This document shows positions 55,623 to 63,802 of a stretch of 64,000 nucleotides of DNA, piece by piece. The stretch is from UBA8106 sp964569695 (GTDB taxonomy: Bacteria; Acidobacteriota; Vicinamibacteria; Vicinamibacterales; UBA823). Below the pieces are notes generated by a model, which did no database searches, was not told the DNA's origin, and saw nothing but the letters and a program-made list of their open reading frames with translations. The position numbers and the translations under genes are program-made. Position 1 is the first letter of the stretch. The number at the start of each line of letters is the position of its first letter. Location of the stretch: contig CAZMUA010000002.1 of the NCBI GenBank assembly GCA_964569695.1, forward strand, positions 62,001 to 126,000. Reading direction: 5' to 3'.

Positions 55623-56222
55623 ATGCGATTTAACTGGACTCGTGCTCTTGCGCTCGCACTGATTTGCTGCACTGGTTCTGTGACTCTGGGTCAAGTGTCA
55701 TCGCATGTGATGGTGTTGGTTGTAACCGACTTGGGTGAAATCATGGTCGCGATTGACACGGAACAGGCTCCCAACACGGCTGCAAACTTCCTGCGCTATG
55801 TGGATGCCGGCGCCTATGATGGCGGACAGTTTCATCGAACCGTCACCATGCAAAATCAACCAAATAACGACGTCAAAATTGAAGTGATTCAGGCTAGTGT
55901 GAATCGTGGGCGGTCGGAAGACAGTTTTGATCCTATTCAATTGGAACGCACCTCAGTGACAGGCTTACGTCACATTGATGGAGCGATTTCAATGGCGAGA
56001 GGCGGACCCGATACAGCCACGTCGAGCTTCTTTTTTTGTATTGGCAATCAACCGTCTCTTGATTTTGGCGGTAATCGAAACCCTGACGGCCAAGGTTTTG
56101 CAGCGTTTGGGCATGTGATGTCTGGCTCTGAAGTTGTTCGACAGATTCAAATGCAACCGGCCGATGGCCAACGACTTGAGCCGCCAATTCGAATTGTGTC
56201 AGTCTCACGGTCAAGTAATTGA
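55623..56222 (+). CDS. Exported cyclophilin-type peptidyl-prolyl isomerase
   Basis: About 199 residues with a signal peptide (to about residue 22, TLGQ). ATG at 55623 (GAGG upstream), with a GTG three bases earlier. Cyclophilin features are present: APNTAANFLRYVDAGAYDGGQFHR (the catalytic Arg region), FFFCIGNQPSLD and QGFAAFGHVMSGSEVV. It would isomerise proline bonds during folding of exported proteins. It is 12 bases ahead of the BNR protein and part of the same transcript. Confidence 0.93.
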   Translation: MRFNWTRALALALICCTGSVTLGQVSSHVMVLVVTDLGEIMVAIDTEQAPNTAANFLRYVDAGAYDGGQFHRTVTMQNQPNNDVKIEVIQASVNRGRSEDSFDPIQLERTSVTGLRHIDGAISMARGGPDTATSSFFFCIGNQPSLDFGGNRNPDGQGFAAFGHVMSGSEVVRQIQMQPADGQRLEPPIRIVSVSRSSN

Positions 56223-56234
56223 GGAGTGGACAAG

Positions 56235-57452
56235 ATGTGGAAATCAAGGATGTACCGATGGCTAGGAAGTATGGTTCTGGTGACGGCGTTGTCTTCCGTT
56301 GGAGTTGTGAGAGCCAACGAAGTGGTGACGGTGCACCCGCTGGTTTCACCAGCACCGATGACGAGTCTGACTGGTAACCTAGTCGCGTCTGACTCCAAAC
56401 TGTATTTAAGTTGGCTTGAGTCCCATGGTGATGGGCACGCGTTCCGTTTCGCTGTCTGGAATGGTAAGAACTTCAGTGAACCGATGACCATTCGAATCTC
56501 TGATGCGTTTTTTGCAAACTGGGCTGACTTTGGTTCCCTCTTGCCGCTTGAGAATGGGCAGTTGGCGGCACAGTGGCTGGAGAAGGCTGCCGAGGGAACC
56601 TACCAATACGATATTTGGATGTCGCTCTCTGATGACCAAGGTAAGACGTGGAGTGAGCCGGAGCGACCACATCGTGATGGCACGTTGAGTGAGCACGGTT
56701 TCGTATCCCTGACCCAGCATGGTGCGACCGGGCTGGCGGGCGTCTGGCTCGATGGACGCAAGTTTCAAAAAGGTGCTTCGAACAATGAGATGTCCTTGAT
56801 GTTTACTACCCTAGAGGATGGAGTATTTAAGGAAGAATATTTACTCGACGGGCGAGTCTGTGAGTGCTGTCAGACGACCATGGCGCGCACCGAGAGTGGT
56901 TTAGTGGTTGCGTATCGCGATCGATCGGCCGACGAAATACGAGATATCAGTGTTGTGCGGTTTGTCGAGAACGAATGGACCGACCCCGTTACATTGCATG
57001 CGGATGGTTGGCAAATTCCTGGCTGCCCAGTTAATGGGCCACAGGTCGCGACGGTGGGAGATCAGGTCGCGATTGCGTGGTTTACCGGGGCTGGTGGCGA
57101 ACGACGAGTTCAGGCAAAATTTTCTCAGGATGGAGGGGCGAGTTTTGGTGAGGTGATGCGCGTCGATGATGGCCAACCAATAGGACGAGTTGACATTGAG
57201 ATGGTTGGGTCGGAGGCGATCCTCACCTGGTTAGAACGGACTGAAGCTGGCGAGGGCCTTGTGCAGTTCAGACGGCTTTCACCGTCGACTGGTCCTGGCC
57301 CCTCTCAAACCGTCGCTCAGACGGGTGGTGGCCGGGCGAGTGGTTTCCCGCGCATGGCCTTGTTTGATGATGAGATTTTTGTGACTTGGACGGAAGCGTA
57401 CACTCGGGATGGAGACTCCCAAGTGCAGATCGCGAGAATCTCAAGCGAATGA
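56235..57452 (+). CDS. Exported BNR/sialidase-like beta-propeller with CECC motif
   Basis: About 405 residues from ATG 56235 (GAGGAG nine bases upstream). Signal peptide ends near VVRANE. A six-bladed propeller with Asp-box motifs (SDDQGKTWSE and SQDGGASFGE) is visible. RVCECCQTTMARTESG contains three cysteines in a row pattern (C-x-C-C) that could bind metal or be redox active. Sialidase catalytic residues (Arg triad, Tyr/Glu pair) are not evident, so enzyme activity is doubtful. The last codons overlap the TlpA gene by four bases, suggesting that TlpA acts on these cysteines. Confidence 0.75.
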   Translation: MWKSRMYRWLGSMVLVTALSSVGVVRANEVVTVHPLVSPAPMTSLTGNLVASDSKLYLSWLESHGDGHAFRFAVWNGKNFSEPMTIRISDAFFANWADFGSLLPLENGQLAAQWLEKAAEGTYQYDIWMSLSDDQGKTWSEPERPHRDGTLSEHGFVSLTQHGATGLAGVWLDGRKFQKGASNNEMSLMFTTLEDGVFKEEYLLDGRVCECCQTTMARTESGLVVAYRDRSADEIRDISVVRFVENEWTDPVTLHADGWQIPGCPVNGPQVATVGDQVAIAWFTGAGGERRVQAKFSQDGGASFGEVMRVDDGQPIGRVDIEMVGSEAILTWLERTEAGEGLVQFRRLSPSTGPGPSQTVAQTGGGRASGFPRMALFDDEIFVTWTEAYTRDGDSQVQIARISSE

Positions 57453-57958
57453 AGCAAATTAGCCTGGTATGCCTGTTCGTGTTCAGTCTAGGGCCTACGG
57501 GATCTGCTCAGAATAATCAAAGTCCAATAACCCTCTTAGACGAGCCCGCAATCGAATTTCATGCGGTCGATCTTGATGGTCGAGACGTTCGACTATCCGA
57601 CCTGAGAGGCAAGGTTGTTCTGATCAATTTTTGGGGAGTATGGTGTGTGAGTTGCCGAGAAGAAATTCCTGAATTAATTGCCCTTGATCGAGAATTCAGA
57701 AATCGTGGCTTGGTGGTGTTGGGTGCGGATTGGGGCGACGAGCCAGCGGCTCTTCCACCCTTCGTCGAGCAATTTGGTATGAGTTATCCCGTGCTGTTGG
57801 ATGATGGACTCGCCGAACGTTATGGAGTCATCGTATTTCCCACAAGTGTAGTGATTGACCGAGCAGGACGATTACGTGCTCGGGTCGAAGGTTTTCTGCC
57901 TGAGCGATTTGAGGCGATGAAAAGCGAAGTGGAGCGGCTTCTCAGCGACGGTGAATAG
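57449..57958 (+). CDS. TlpA-like thioredoxin, exported
   Basis: A 169-residue TlpA/ResA-type thioredoxin. Signal peptide (1-20), the VDLDGRDVRLSDLRGKVVLINFWG entry and active site GVWCVSCREEIPE with C66 and C69. The rest has the usual thioredoxin fold with a cis-Pro site near VIVFPTSVV. It would reduce disulfides or deliver reductant in the periplasm. ATGA overlap with the CECC propeller gene points to that protein as partner. Confidence 0.92.
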   Translation: MKQISLVCLFVFSLGPTGSAQNNQSPITLLDEPAIEFHAVDLDGRDVRLSDLRGKVVLINFWGVWCVSCREEIPELIALDREFRNRGLVVLGADWGDEPAALPPFVEQFGMSYPVLLDDGLAERYGVIVFPTSVVIDRAGRLRARVEGFLPERFEAMKSEVERLLSDGE

Positions 57959-57987
57959 AGAGTTGAGGAACGCTGTTGTGCAAGGGC

Positions 57988-60210
57988 TTATCGCTTCCAA
58001 AGACGCAGTTCATGAATTGACCAATACCACGTCGAAGAAACACCTCTCTGACTGAGTCGAAGCTTCAGGGACTCGTTCTGTGGAAGAGTGATGTCAATCG
58101 GGATGTGTTCGGGATCATTCACTAGGCCCAGCAAGAATTTCGGCAAGCCGCGATCTTCATATAAGGTTCTGTAAGTCTCACCATCCAGACTGCTTTCAAT
58201 CAGTAAGGTGCGCGGATAGTCGTTCACGCTTTTCGCGAGCGAAAATCTAACGTGACCGATGTTGGTCGGATTGTCGAAAGTCCACTCAATCCATTCGTCG
58301 CCAGTTTGCGGGGCATCACTTGACCAGCGAGTTTCATAATCGTTATCCCACAGCGCTTCCAGTGATTCCGTGCGATGCGCAGTCGTGTGGCGTAATCCTG
58401 GTAAGTCAACTGGAATCAGGTCGTCGGTCAGAGGGTCGATGCTTTCGGTGGATGGAGCGAGTTCAAAGACGTCACTCGTGCCAAATCTGTGGTGCGCAAC
58501 CAGTTGGTCGGATTGGGCGCGGACCGCTGCCGAGATCAATGGGCCATCCGTCTGTTGCATCCAGGCTTGATCTTCATATCGATGTTCATGGAGGACAAGA
58601 TATCGCACCTGAAGAGCACGTAAACCTCTAAGGAGATCGCGATAGGCACTCACATCGCGTTCGTGAATTTCGATAGAGCGGACTAATGGTGTGCCGTATC
58701 CGCTGTAGCCATTGACTAAGGGTTGTCGATGGTGCAGCGTGCTATACACGTAACGAAGAGTATTGACGATGGGGTCCCGGGGGCGAATTGGTAAGATGAG
58801 GGTGCCGCCAGGCGGTTGTTGTTTGAGCCAATCATGCGCAGCCTGCTCTGAGGGGATTGGTGTCTGGGGAAATGGGATGAGCTTCGCTTGGTAATAGCCC
58901 TCCGTGATAAAAATCGCTGCCAGAATGAAACAGCCGACTCCGGCTACTCGAGGTGGGCAGAGAGTGCGAAGCCGCTCAATGCCGATTGCAGCGAGTACTG
59001 TTAACCCGAGAAACACAAGAATGGCCGCTCGAGCTGGCACGCGAAGCCCATCAAGTCCAGGCACGATGTTATAGAGCCAATCGTATGGCCCACTCTCAGT
59101 GAGAAGTGTTCCGGCGTAGCTGGGCTCGGGACCAAGCGACAACACAAACCCAATCAGCACGATGAGAAAGTAACTTATGCCGAGGCGGGCCATGGCGTAT
59201 GGGTTCCTGCCGTCTTGCCATTTTGTCAATGAACCAAGAAGCCCAATCAGGGCCATTGTCAGCAATGCGAATCCTGGAAAGAGCGACGCTTCAGGAGCCC
59301 CTTGGGGTAGGATGTCGCGCCAGAGCACGAGGTTTGGAGAGGCATGGAAATAGGCGAGCACATCCGCACTGAACATGATGTTTTCACTTCGAGTGCGAGA
59401 AAGGGCTTGATTGGAGCCGACGTTGAGATAGGGAATGGCCACCGGGATGAGTGAAACCAACATGAGGAAAGCGGTTGCAGCTAATTCAACGATCATGCGT
59501 GGGCGGGTCCACACCCGGGTTAAGAGTTCAACGACACCGATGACGATGACGGCCGCACTAAAAAAATAGAAAAAATATCCGTTTGACAAGCCTTGAAGCA
59601 GAAAGGCTCCTGCGAATACGGTGAGAGCCAGGCGGTGGCCGGTGGAAAAGTATCGATGAAAGCCCCAGAGCGCCACAGGCATCCAGCCATACATGAGGAC
59701 TTGAAGATGGGGAATTTTGTCCGCACGATAAGGTAGAAAGGCAAAGGCAATTCCCGCGACTAGACCAACTGCTCGACTACCCGTAATCGAAGTGGCCAGA
59801 AGGTACATGCCGGTTCCCGCCAGCACGAAAGATGCGAGGAATGCCACGTTATAAACCAAGACCGGGTTTCCCGTGAGCCATTGAAGGGGTGCCGTGAAGA
59901 TCGCGATGCCAAGCAGGTTTTCCGAGTAGGCCAGAGTTGCTTCGTATGGAAAGTACATGGGCGCTGTCCACAGGCCGTTTAAGCCGTGGAGCAGACGGTC
60001 GGCATCCCAGGCCAGGATCCACGCATTCAGCACCGGATCGCCGAGATCATTAGGGAGCACACTACCGAGATGCATTATCAAGGGATACGTGGCTGCAAGG
60101 GCCGCGATGCTAAAGCCGCAGGCGATTAAGGTGACTTCGCGCGCCAGGGTTAGCTCGGTACTCAGCCAGCGGGTGGCGAGTTCTGTGAGGAGAGACAAGG
60201 GTTTACGCAT
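57988..60210 (-). CDS. Polytopic GT-C-like membrane protein with C-terminal discoidin-like domain
   Basis: A 740-residue protein. Residues about 20-430 contain around a dozen hydrophobic helices; the first loop has NDLGDPVLNAWILAWDADRLL, whose acidic residues and Trp suit the GT-C type of lipid-linked glycosyltransferase. A soluble part follows and the last 130 residues look like an F5/8 type C (discoidin-like) domain (LEALWDNDYETRWSSDAP, WTFDNPTNIGHVRFSLA). I cannot assign a donor or acceptor. It probably modifies a surface glycan or lipid. Gap of 60 bases to the Rieske gene with a possible terminator between. Confidence 0.7.
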   Translation of the reverse strand: MRKPLSLLTELATRWLSTELTLAREVTLIACGFSIAALAATYPLIMHLGSVLPNDLGDPVLNAWILAWDADRLLHGLNGLWTAPMYFPYEATLAYSENLLGIAIFTAPLQWLTGNPVLVYNVAFLASFVLAGTGMYLLATSITGSRAVGLVAGIAFAFLPYRADKIPHLQVLMYGWMPVALWGFHRYFSTGHRLALTVFAGAFLLQGLSNGYFFYFFSAAVIVIGVVELLTRVWTRPRMIVELAATAFLMLVSLIPVAIPYLNVGSNQALSRTRSENIMFSADVLAYFHASPNLVLWRDILPQGAPEASLFPGFALLTMALIGLLGSLTKWQDGRNPYAMARLGISYFLIVLIGFVLSLGPEPSYAGTLLTESGPYDWLYNIVPGLDGLRVPARAAILVFLGLTVLAAIGIERLRTLCPPRVAGVGCFILAAIFITEGYYQAKLIPFPQTPIPSEQAAHDWLKQQPPGGTLILPIRPRDPIVNTLRYVYSTLHHRQPLVNGYSGYGTPLVRSIEIHERDVSAYRDLLRGLRALQVRYLVLHEHRYEDQAWMQQTDGPLISAAVRAQSDQLVAHHRFGTSDVFELAPSTESIDPLTDDLIPVDLPGLRHTTAHRTESLEALWDNDYETRWSSDAPQTGDEWIEWTFDNPTNIGHVRFSLAKSVNDYPRTLLIESSLDGETYRTLYEDRGLPKFLLGLVNDPEHIPIDITLPQNESLKLRLSQRGVSSTWYWSIHELRLWKR

Positions 60211-60248
60211 GCGCCGAACGTTAGTTTAGAAAAGCGGACGGGTTAAGA

Positions 60249-60281
60249 CGAAAAAACATAGCCGCGACTCTTACTTCGCGG
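60249..60281 (-). terminator. Possible terminator of the Rieske oxygenase gene
   Basis: CCGCGA at 60262-60267 pairs with TCGCGG at 60276-60281 around an eight-base loop. Reading on the minus strand the hairpin is followed closely by CTATG and TTTTTT (A-run at 60251-60256 on the plus strand). It overlaps the stop codon of the Rieske gene. Confidence 0.5.
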
Positions 60282-61548
60282 ATAGAAGGACTTTTGCCCC
60301 TTTCTCAAACGGCACGTCTTTCTGGAGAAGCAGTGAGGCCGAGCGGACACTGTAACAGGTGCCGTCGCTCGCCGCTTTGGGTTCTTGACCATGGGCTAGA
60401 GCATTGGCCATGTCGAGGAGATGCTGCCGATAGGCAATAATCGCTTTATCGGAGGTCCCAAGCATTTCTTTGCTTCGATCGGCGATGGGGCCCATGCTCT
60501 CTTGCACGGCGACATCCTGATTGGGGATACCTTTGATCCCAGTGTAGTTGATGTTCTTCTGCATTTCGCGATCAAGTCCATAATCATTCGCCATATTCCA
60601 TTGTGGGCGATAGGTGTCGTCAACTGGACCCCACATGCCCGTGTGGGGGTCGAACCGTTCCCGCTCTGCTTTCGTGAAATCCTTATGCGGACTGCAATTG
60701 AAAGACCAGGTCCACGTATTTTCGTCGTCGATAGGTACCCAGGCATGCCCGGCGTAACCTGCCTTGCTGGAATCACGGTCCTCATCCCCAATGATTGGCG
60801 GGATCATGGTCCAGCAGGGGGCGAGGAACTGTGTTACTCGCCAATAAAGTTCGTCACCCGCTTTTCTACTGGCACCAATAAGGAGGCCGTAGTCGGTTTC
60901 TTTGATCGTGAATACGGGTGAGCGGTCCTCAGAGGAATATTTACGGTGACCCGTGGCTGATTTTTGCGGTTTGAGGTCAACGAGATTTCTATGCAGATAG
61001 GAAATGTGACTCGAATCGATCCCGCCTTCCACCGCCTGGGCCCAGTTGCATTGCTGGACACGTTTGGTCATGACTGTACGGGCAGCAGAGACTCTGGCCC
61101 ATTCAAAGTCTGGCAGTTCGGGTTTTAAATCGCTCGGTCCCATGTAGATCCAAACGACACCACCCAGAGTTGCGACCGGATAAGACGTTGTTTTGACCCG
61201 CGCCTTAAATTCGCTCTCAGGTGGTTCGGAGGGCATATCCACACACTGTCCACTAACGTCGAATTTCCAGCCATGGTAAACGCAGCGAATGCCACATTCT
61301 TCATTTCGACCAAAATATAGATGCGCTCGGCGATGAGGGCAGTAGGCATCCAAGATGGCCAGTTTGCCTTCGCTATCGCAAAAGGCGACCAGATCTTCAC
61401 CGAGAAGACGTAGTCGAACGGGCGCCCCATCCTTTTCTTTTAATTCTTTTTCCAACAGAGCCGGAAGCCAGAATCGCCGTAACAGGGTGCCCATTACGGT
61501 GCCAGGTCCTACACGTGTCAAGAGTTCGTTGTCTTCTTTATTGAGCAT
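60271..61548 (-). CDS. Rieske-type aromatic ring-hydroxylating oxygenase alpha subunit
   Basis: A 425-residue alpha subunit of the phthalate/vanillate-dioxygenase-like group. Rieske cluster ligands are C70/H72 and C89/H92 (AYCPHRRAHLYF, CVYHGWKFD). The mononuclear iron site shows D178, H181 and H186 (GGIDSSHISYLH). A C-terminal extension holds more residues than in minimal oxygenases. Substrate probably aromatic or N-methyl-type, but unspecified. No reductase or ferredoxin gene is adjacent. It is downstream of the RraA-like gene by 87 bases on the same strand. Confidence 0.88.
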   Translation of the reverse strand: MLNKEDNELLTRVGPGTVMGTLLRRFWLPALLEKELKEKDGAPVRLRLLGEDLVAFCDSEGKLAILDAYCPHRRAHLYFGRNEECGIRCVYHGWKFDVSGQCVDMPSEPPESEFKARVKTTSYPVATLGGVVWIYMGPSDLKPELPDFEWARVSAARTVMTKRVQQCNWAQAVEGGIDSSHISYLHRNLVDLKPQKSATGHRKYSSEDRSPVFTIKETDYGLLIGASRKAGDELYWRVTQFLAPCWTMIPPIIGDEDRDSSKAGYAGHAWVPIDDENTWTWSFNCSPHKDFTKAERERFDPHTGMWGPVDDTYRPQWNMANDYGLDREMQKNINYTGIKGIPNQDVAVQESMGPIADRSKEMLGTSDKAIIAYRQHLLDMANALAHGQEPKAASDGTCYSVRSASLLLQKDVPFEKGAKVLLSAK

Positions 61549-61635
61549 GGGTCTGTGTGCCTCAATGTTATCAGTCTAGTCAGTCAGTCGCGAACCCTGT
61601 AGCGCTTTCATGGCAACCATTCACAGTCGTCGTCG

Positions 61636-62529
61636 CTATTGCGGTGGGGGCTGCCGACGTTTGCGTTCGTACTCTTCGCGGAGTGTAGGCGAGAGCGGAT
61701 ATACATCTCTTACGCGATACTGTTTTGAATTCATAAGTTCGCGCTCATAGTTTTCCAGGGCTTGGCGATCGCGAGCCGCTTGGAGGACTTGAGGCAAAAT
61801 CTCCGGTGGGAAGAACAAGACTGCTTCGGCTTCTGCGACGACGATGTCGCCTGGAAGCACTGTGGCGGTGCCCACACGTACAGGGACGTTCCATGAGACG
61901 CCCAACCATTCTGGACCCCGTGGATCAAAATATCGCGCATAGACTGGAAAGCCGTCAAACTCTTCACCGTTCAGTTCGTTTTGATCCCGGGTTGCGCCCT
62001 CGATGATGACTCCCTTAATGCCGCGCAGCTTCATACCGAGTGCTGTCATGTCACCGAAGAAGATATCGCCGTCGAATCCTCCGCGCTCGGCGACGACGAT
62101 ATCACCGACGCGACCTTCTTCTCCAGCTCGAACGTAGCCGCGACTATCCCAGTTTCCTTCTGCGGCAAGTGTATCCACGGCTCGCCTCAAATCGGGACGT
62201 GGTGGGAGAGCTCGCATAGTCAAGGCCCGACCAACGATACGGGTGCCATCCTGGGTATGGACAAAACCTCGCACGTAATTTTCTTGGTACTCGCCGAGGC
62301 CTCCCCAAATGTTTTCAATCTGATAGGTTGCAAGTTCGGCAAGATCCTCGTCGGATACTTCAGGACGAGTGGGACCTAAGACATCCATAATTGCTGAGTA
62401 GGAAGTGCGATTCGATCGAAAATCTTCAGGTGCTTCAATGTCTGGGTTGAACGTTTGGTCCCAGGGCACTTGAGCCATGACTGGGAACGCCAACAACGCG
62501 ACCAGGGTTCCTATTTTCCACAATTTCAT
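61636..62529 (-). CDS. Exported RraA-like protein (HMG aldolase fold)
   Basis: About 297 residues from ATG 62529, which has GAGGAGA five bases upstream and gives a signal peptide ending MAQVPW; a longer frame opens at 62598. The RraA fold is recognisable in GDIVVAERGGFDGDIFFGDMTALGMKLRGIKGVIIEGATRDQ, with R in TRD and nearby D residues as likely Mg and substrate ligands. Relatives are the class II 4-hydroxy-4-methyl-2-oxoglutarate/4-carboxy-4-hydroxy-2-oxoadipate aldolases and the RNase E inhibitor RraA. Export argues against RNase E regulation. An aldolase or decarboxylase on an exported substrate is plausible. Confidence 0.85.
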   Translation of the reverse strand: MKLWKIGTLVALLAFPVMAQVPWDQTFNPDIEAPEDFRSNRTSYSAIMDVLGPTRPEVSDEDLAELATYQIENIWGGLGEYQENYVRGFVHTQDGTRIVGRALTMRALPPRPDLRRAVDTLAAEGNWDSRGYVRAGEEGRVGDIVVAERGGFDGDIFFGDMTALGMKLRGIKGVIIEGATRDQNELNGEEFDGFPVYARYFDPRGPEWLGVSWNVPVRVGTATVLPGDIVVAEAEAVLFFPPEILPQVLQAARDRQALENYERELMNSKQYRVRDVYPLSPTLREEYERKRRQPPPQ

Positions 62530-62602
62530 GCTTTCTCCTCTCGATATTGCTCGCGCCAGTCCGCCTAAACACTCGACGTGTGCGATGCATTGTCTCACAG
62601 AC

Positions 62603-63799
62603 CTAGTTGTTCAGCACCCAATCCAATGAAAACCTTGCGAATATGATTTCCTCATAATTTGACCGTTCGTATAACAAACCGATCTCGTCGTTGGGAAGTC
62701 GCGCCAGTGATGAATAGGCGGACGACCCGGGTTCAACGAGTCGCTGTGTCGGCCAGGAAGTGCCGTCATCAAAACTCGCTCGAATTGTCATGTGGTCTCT
62801 AGTCGCGCTTGCGGGATTGGAAAATAGAAGGATTCCCTGGGGGTAGTTGCTAGTCGACCAACGATAACGCAAGAGACTGGCTTGGCAGGTCGGTTCAATG
62901 AGTGTGCGATCAAGCGAGACAGCAGACCACGTGACACCACCATCCACACTGGTGACCACGGCCCGTCGCTGTTCTCCGTGGTAGGACCGCATGTTGAGCA
63001 TGAGCGTGCCATCGGATAATTCGACAACTGTCGATTCATTGGTGTAGGGGCCGTGCGTTCCACCCAGTTGCCAGTGGTGTCCACCATCATCACTGAACAA
63101 CACATGGCTGCGATAGGTTGTGGCGTCCGACTTAACACTAGCAACGGAATGATTAGCCGGAATGACGAGGCGCCCCTTGTGTGGTCCTTGACTGATCTGA
63201 ATTCCATGTACCGGTCCCGTCGCATACCATCGCCAGTCGGTTTCACGGACGGTCGCACTAATATCACGAGGCGTCGCCCAGGTGCGGCCATCGTCGGTCG
63301 ACTGTGTGTACCACACTCGTCGAACATCTTCGCTGGTGCCACGCATGATGCTACGTTCGTCATCGCTTCCGATGTTGCGCGTGAGTAGCAAGTGAATGAC
63401 TCCAGTCTCTTGATCGACCACGGGAGCAGGGTTGCCGCAGGTGTGAGGTCCGTCATCGCAGATCACGTCCATCGGCGACCAGGTGCGCCCATTATCGATT
63501 GATCGCTTAAAGACCAGGTCAATATCGCCCGCGTCTCGTGCACCGTCCGCTCGGGCTTCGGCAAAGGCGAGTAGAGTGCCGGGCGGAGTCGCGAGCAAAA
63601 CCGGGATGCGATAGGTGTGGTAGCCATCGGTGTCGGCTTGCCACAGAATCAGTGTGTGGGGTTCAGGTAGTTGCGTGTGGACCAAAGTGATCGTGCCAAG
63701 GAAAACTAAACACCATGTTAGCGATCGGAACGCCATTCGAAGTTGGTCGAACAGTCCTGGGTCGACTCGCGGTTGTGGTGGCGTGAGAGATCCGTGCAT
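62603..63799 (-). CDS. Exported exo-sialidase-like (BNR) protein
   Basis: A 398-residue GH33-like six-bladed propeller. Signal-like hydrophobic segment about residues 25-40; an ATG at 63736 would give a standard signal peptide, while the one at 63799 lies four bases after the upstream stop. The family motif YRIP is present (TYRIPVLLA), followed by ARADGARDAGDIDLVF, and Asp boxes SIDNGRTWS, STDDGRTWA, SDDGGHHWQ, SVDGGVTWS and SFDDGTSWP. The arginine of YRIP and an acidic/Tyr set near the C-terminus (GLLYERSNYEEI) are consistent with sialidase-type catalysis on a terminal sugar acid, but specificity is open. Confidence 0.85.
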   Translation of the reverse strand: MHGSLTPPQPRVDPGLFDQLRMAFRSLTWCLVFLGTITLVHTQLPEPHTLILWQADTDGYHTYRIPVLLATPPGTLLAFAEARADGARDAGDIDLVFKRSIDNGRTWSPMDVICDDGPHTCGNPAPVVDQETGVIHLLLTRNIGSDDERSIMRGTSEDVRRVWYTQSTDDGRTWATPRDISATVRETDWRWYATGPVHGIQISQGPHKGRLVIPANHSVASVKSDATTYRSHVLFSDDGGHHWQLGGTHGPYTNESTVVELSDGTLMLNMRSYHGEQRRAVVTSVDGGVTWSAVSLDRTLIEPTCQASLLRYRWSTSNYPQGILLFSNPASATRDHMTIRASFDDGTSWPTQRLVEPGSSAYSSLARLPNDEIGLLYERSNYEEIIFARFSLDWVLNN

Positions 63800-63802
63800 G
63801 GT

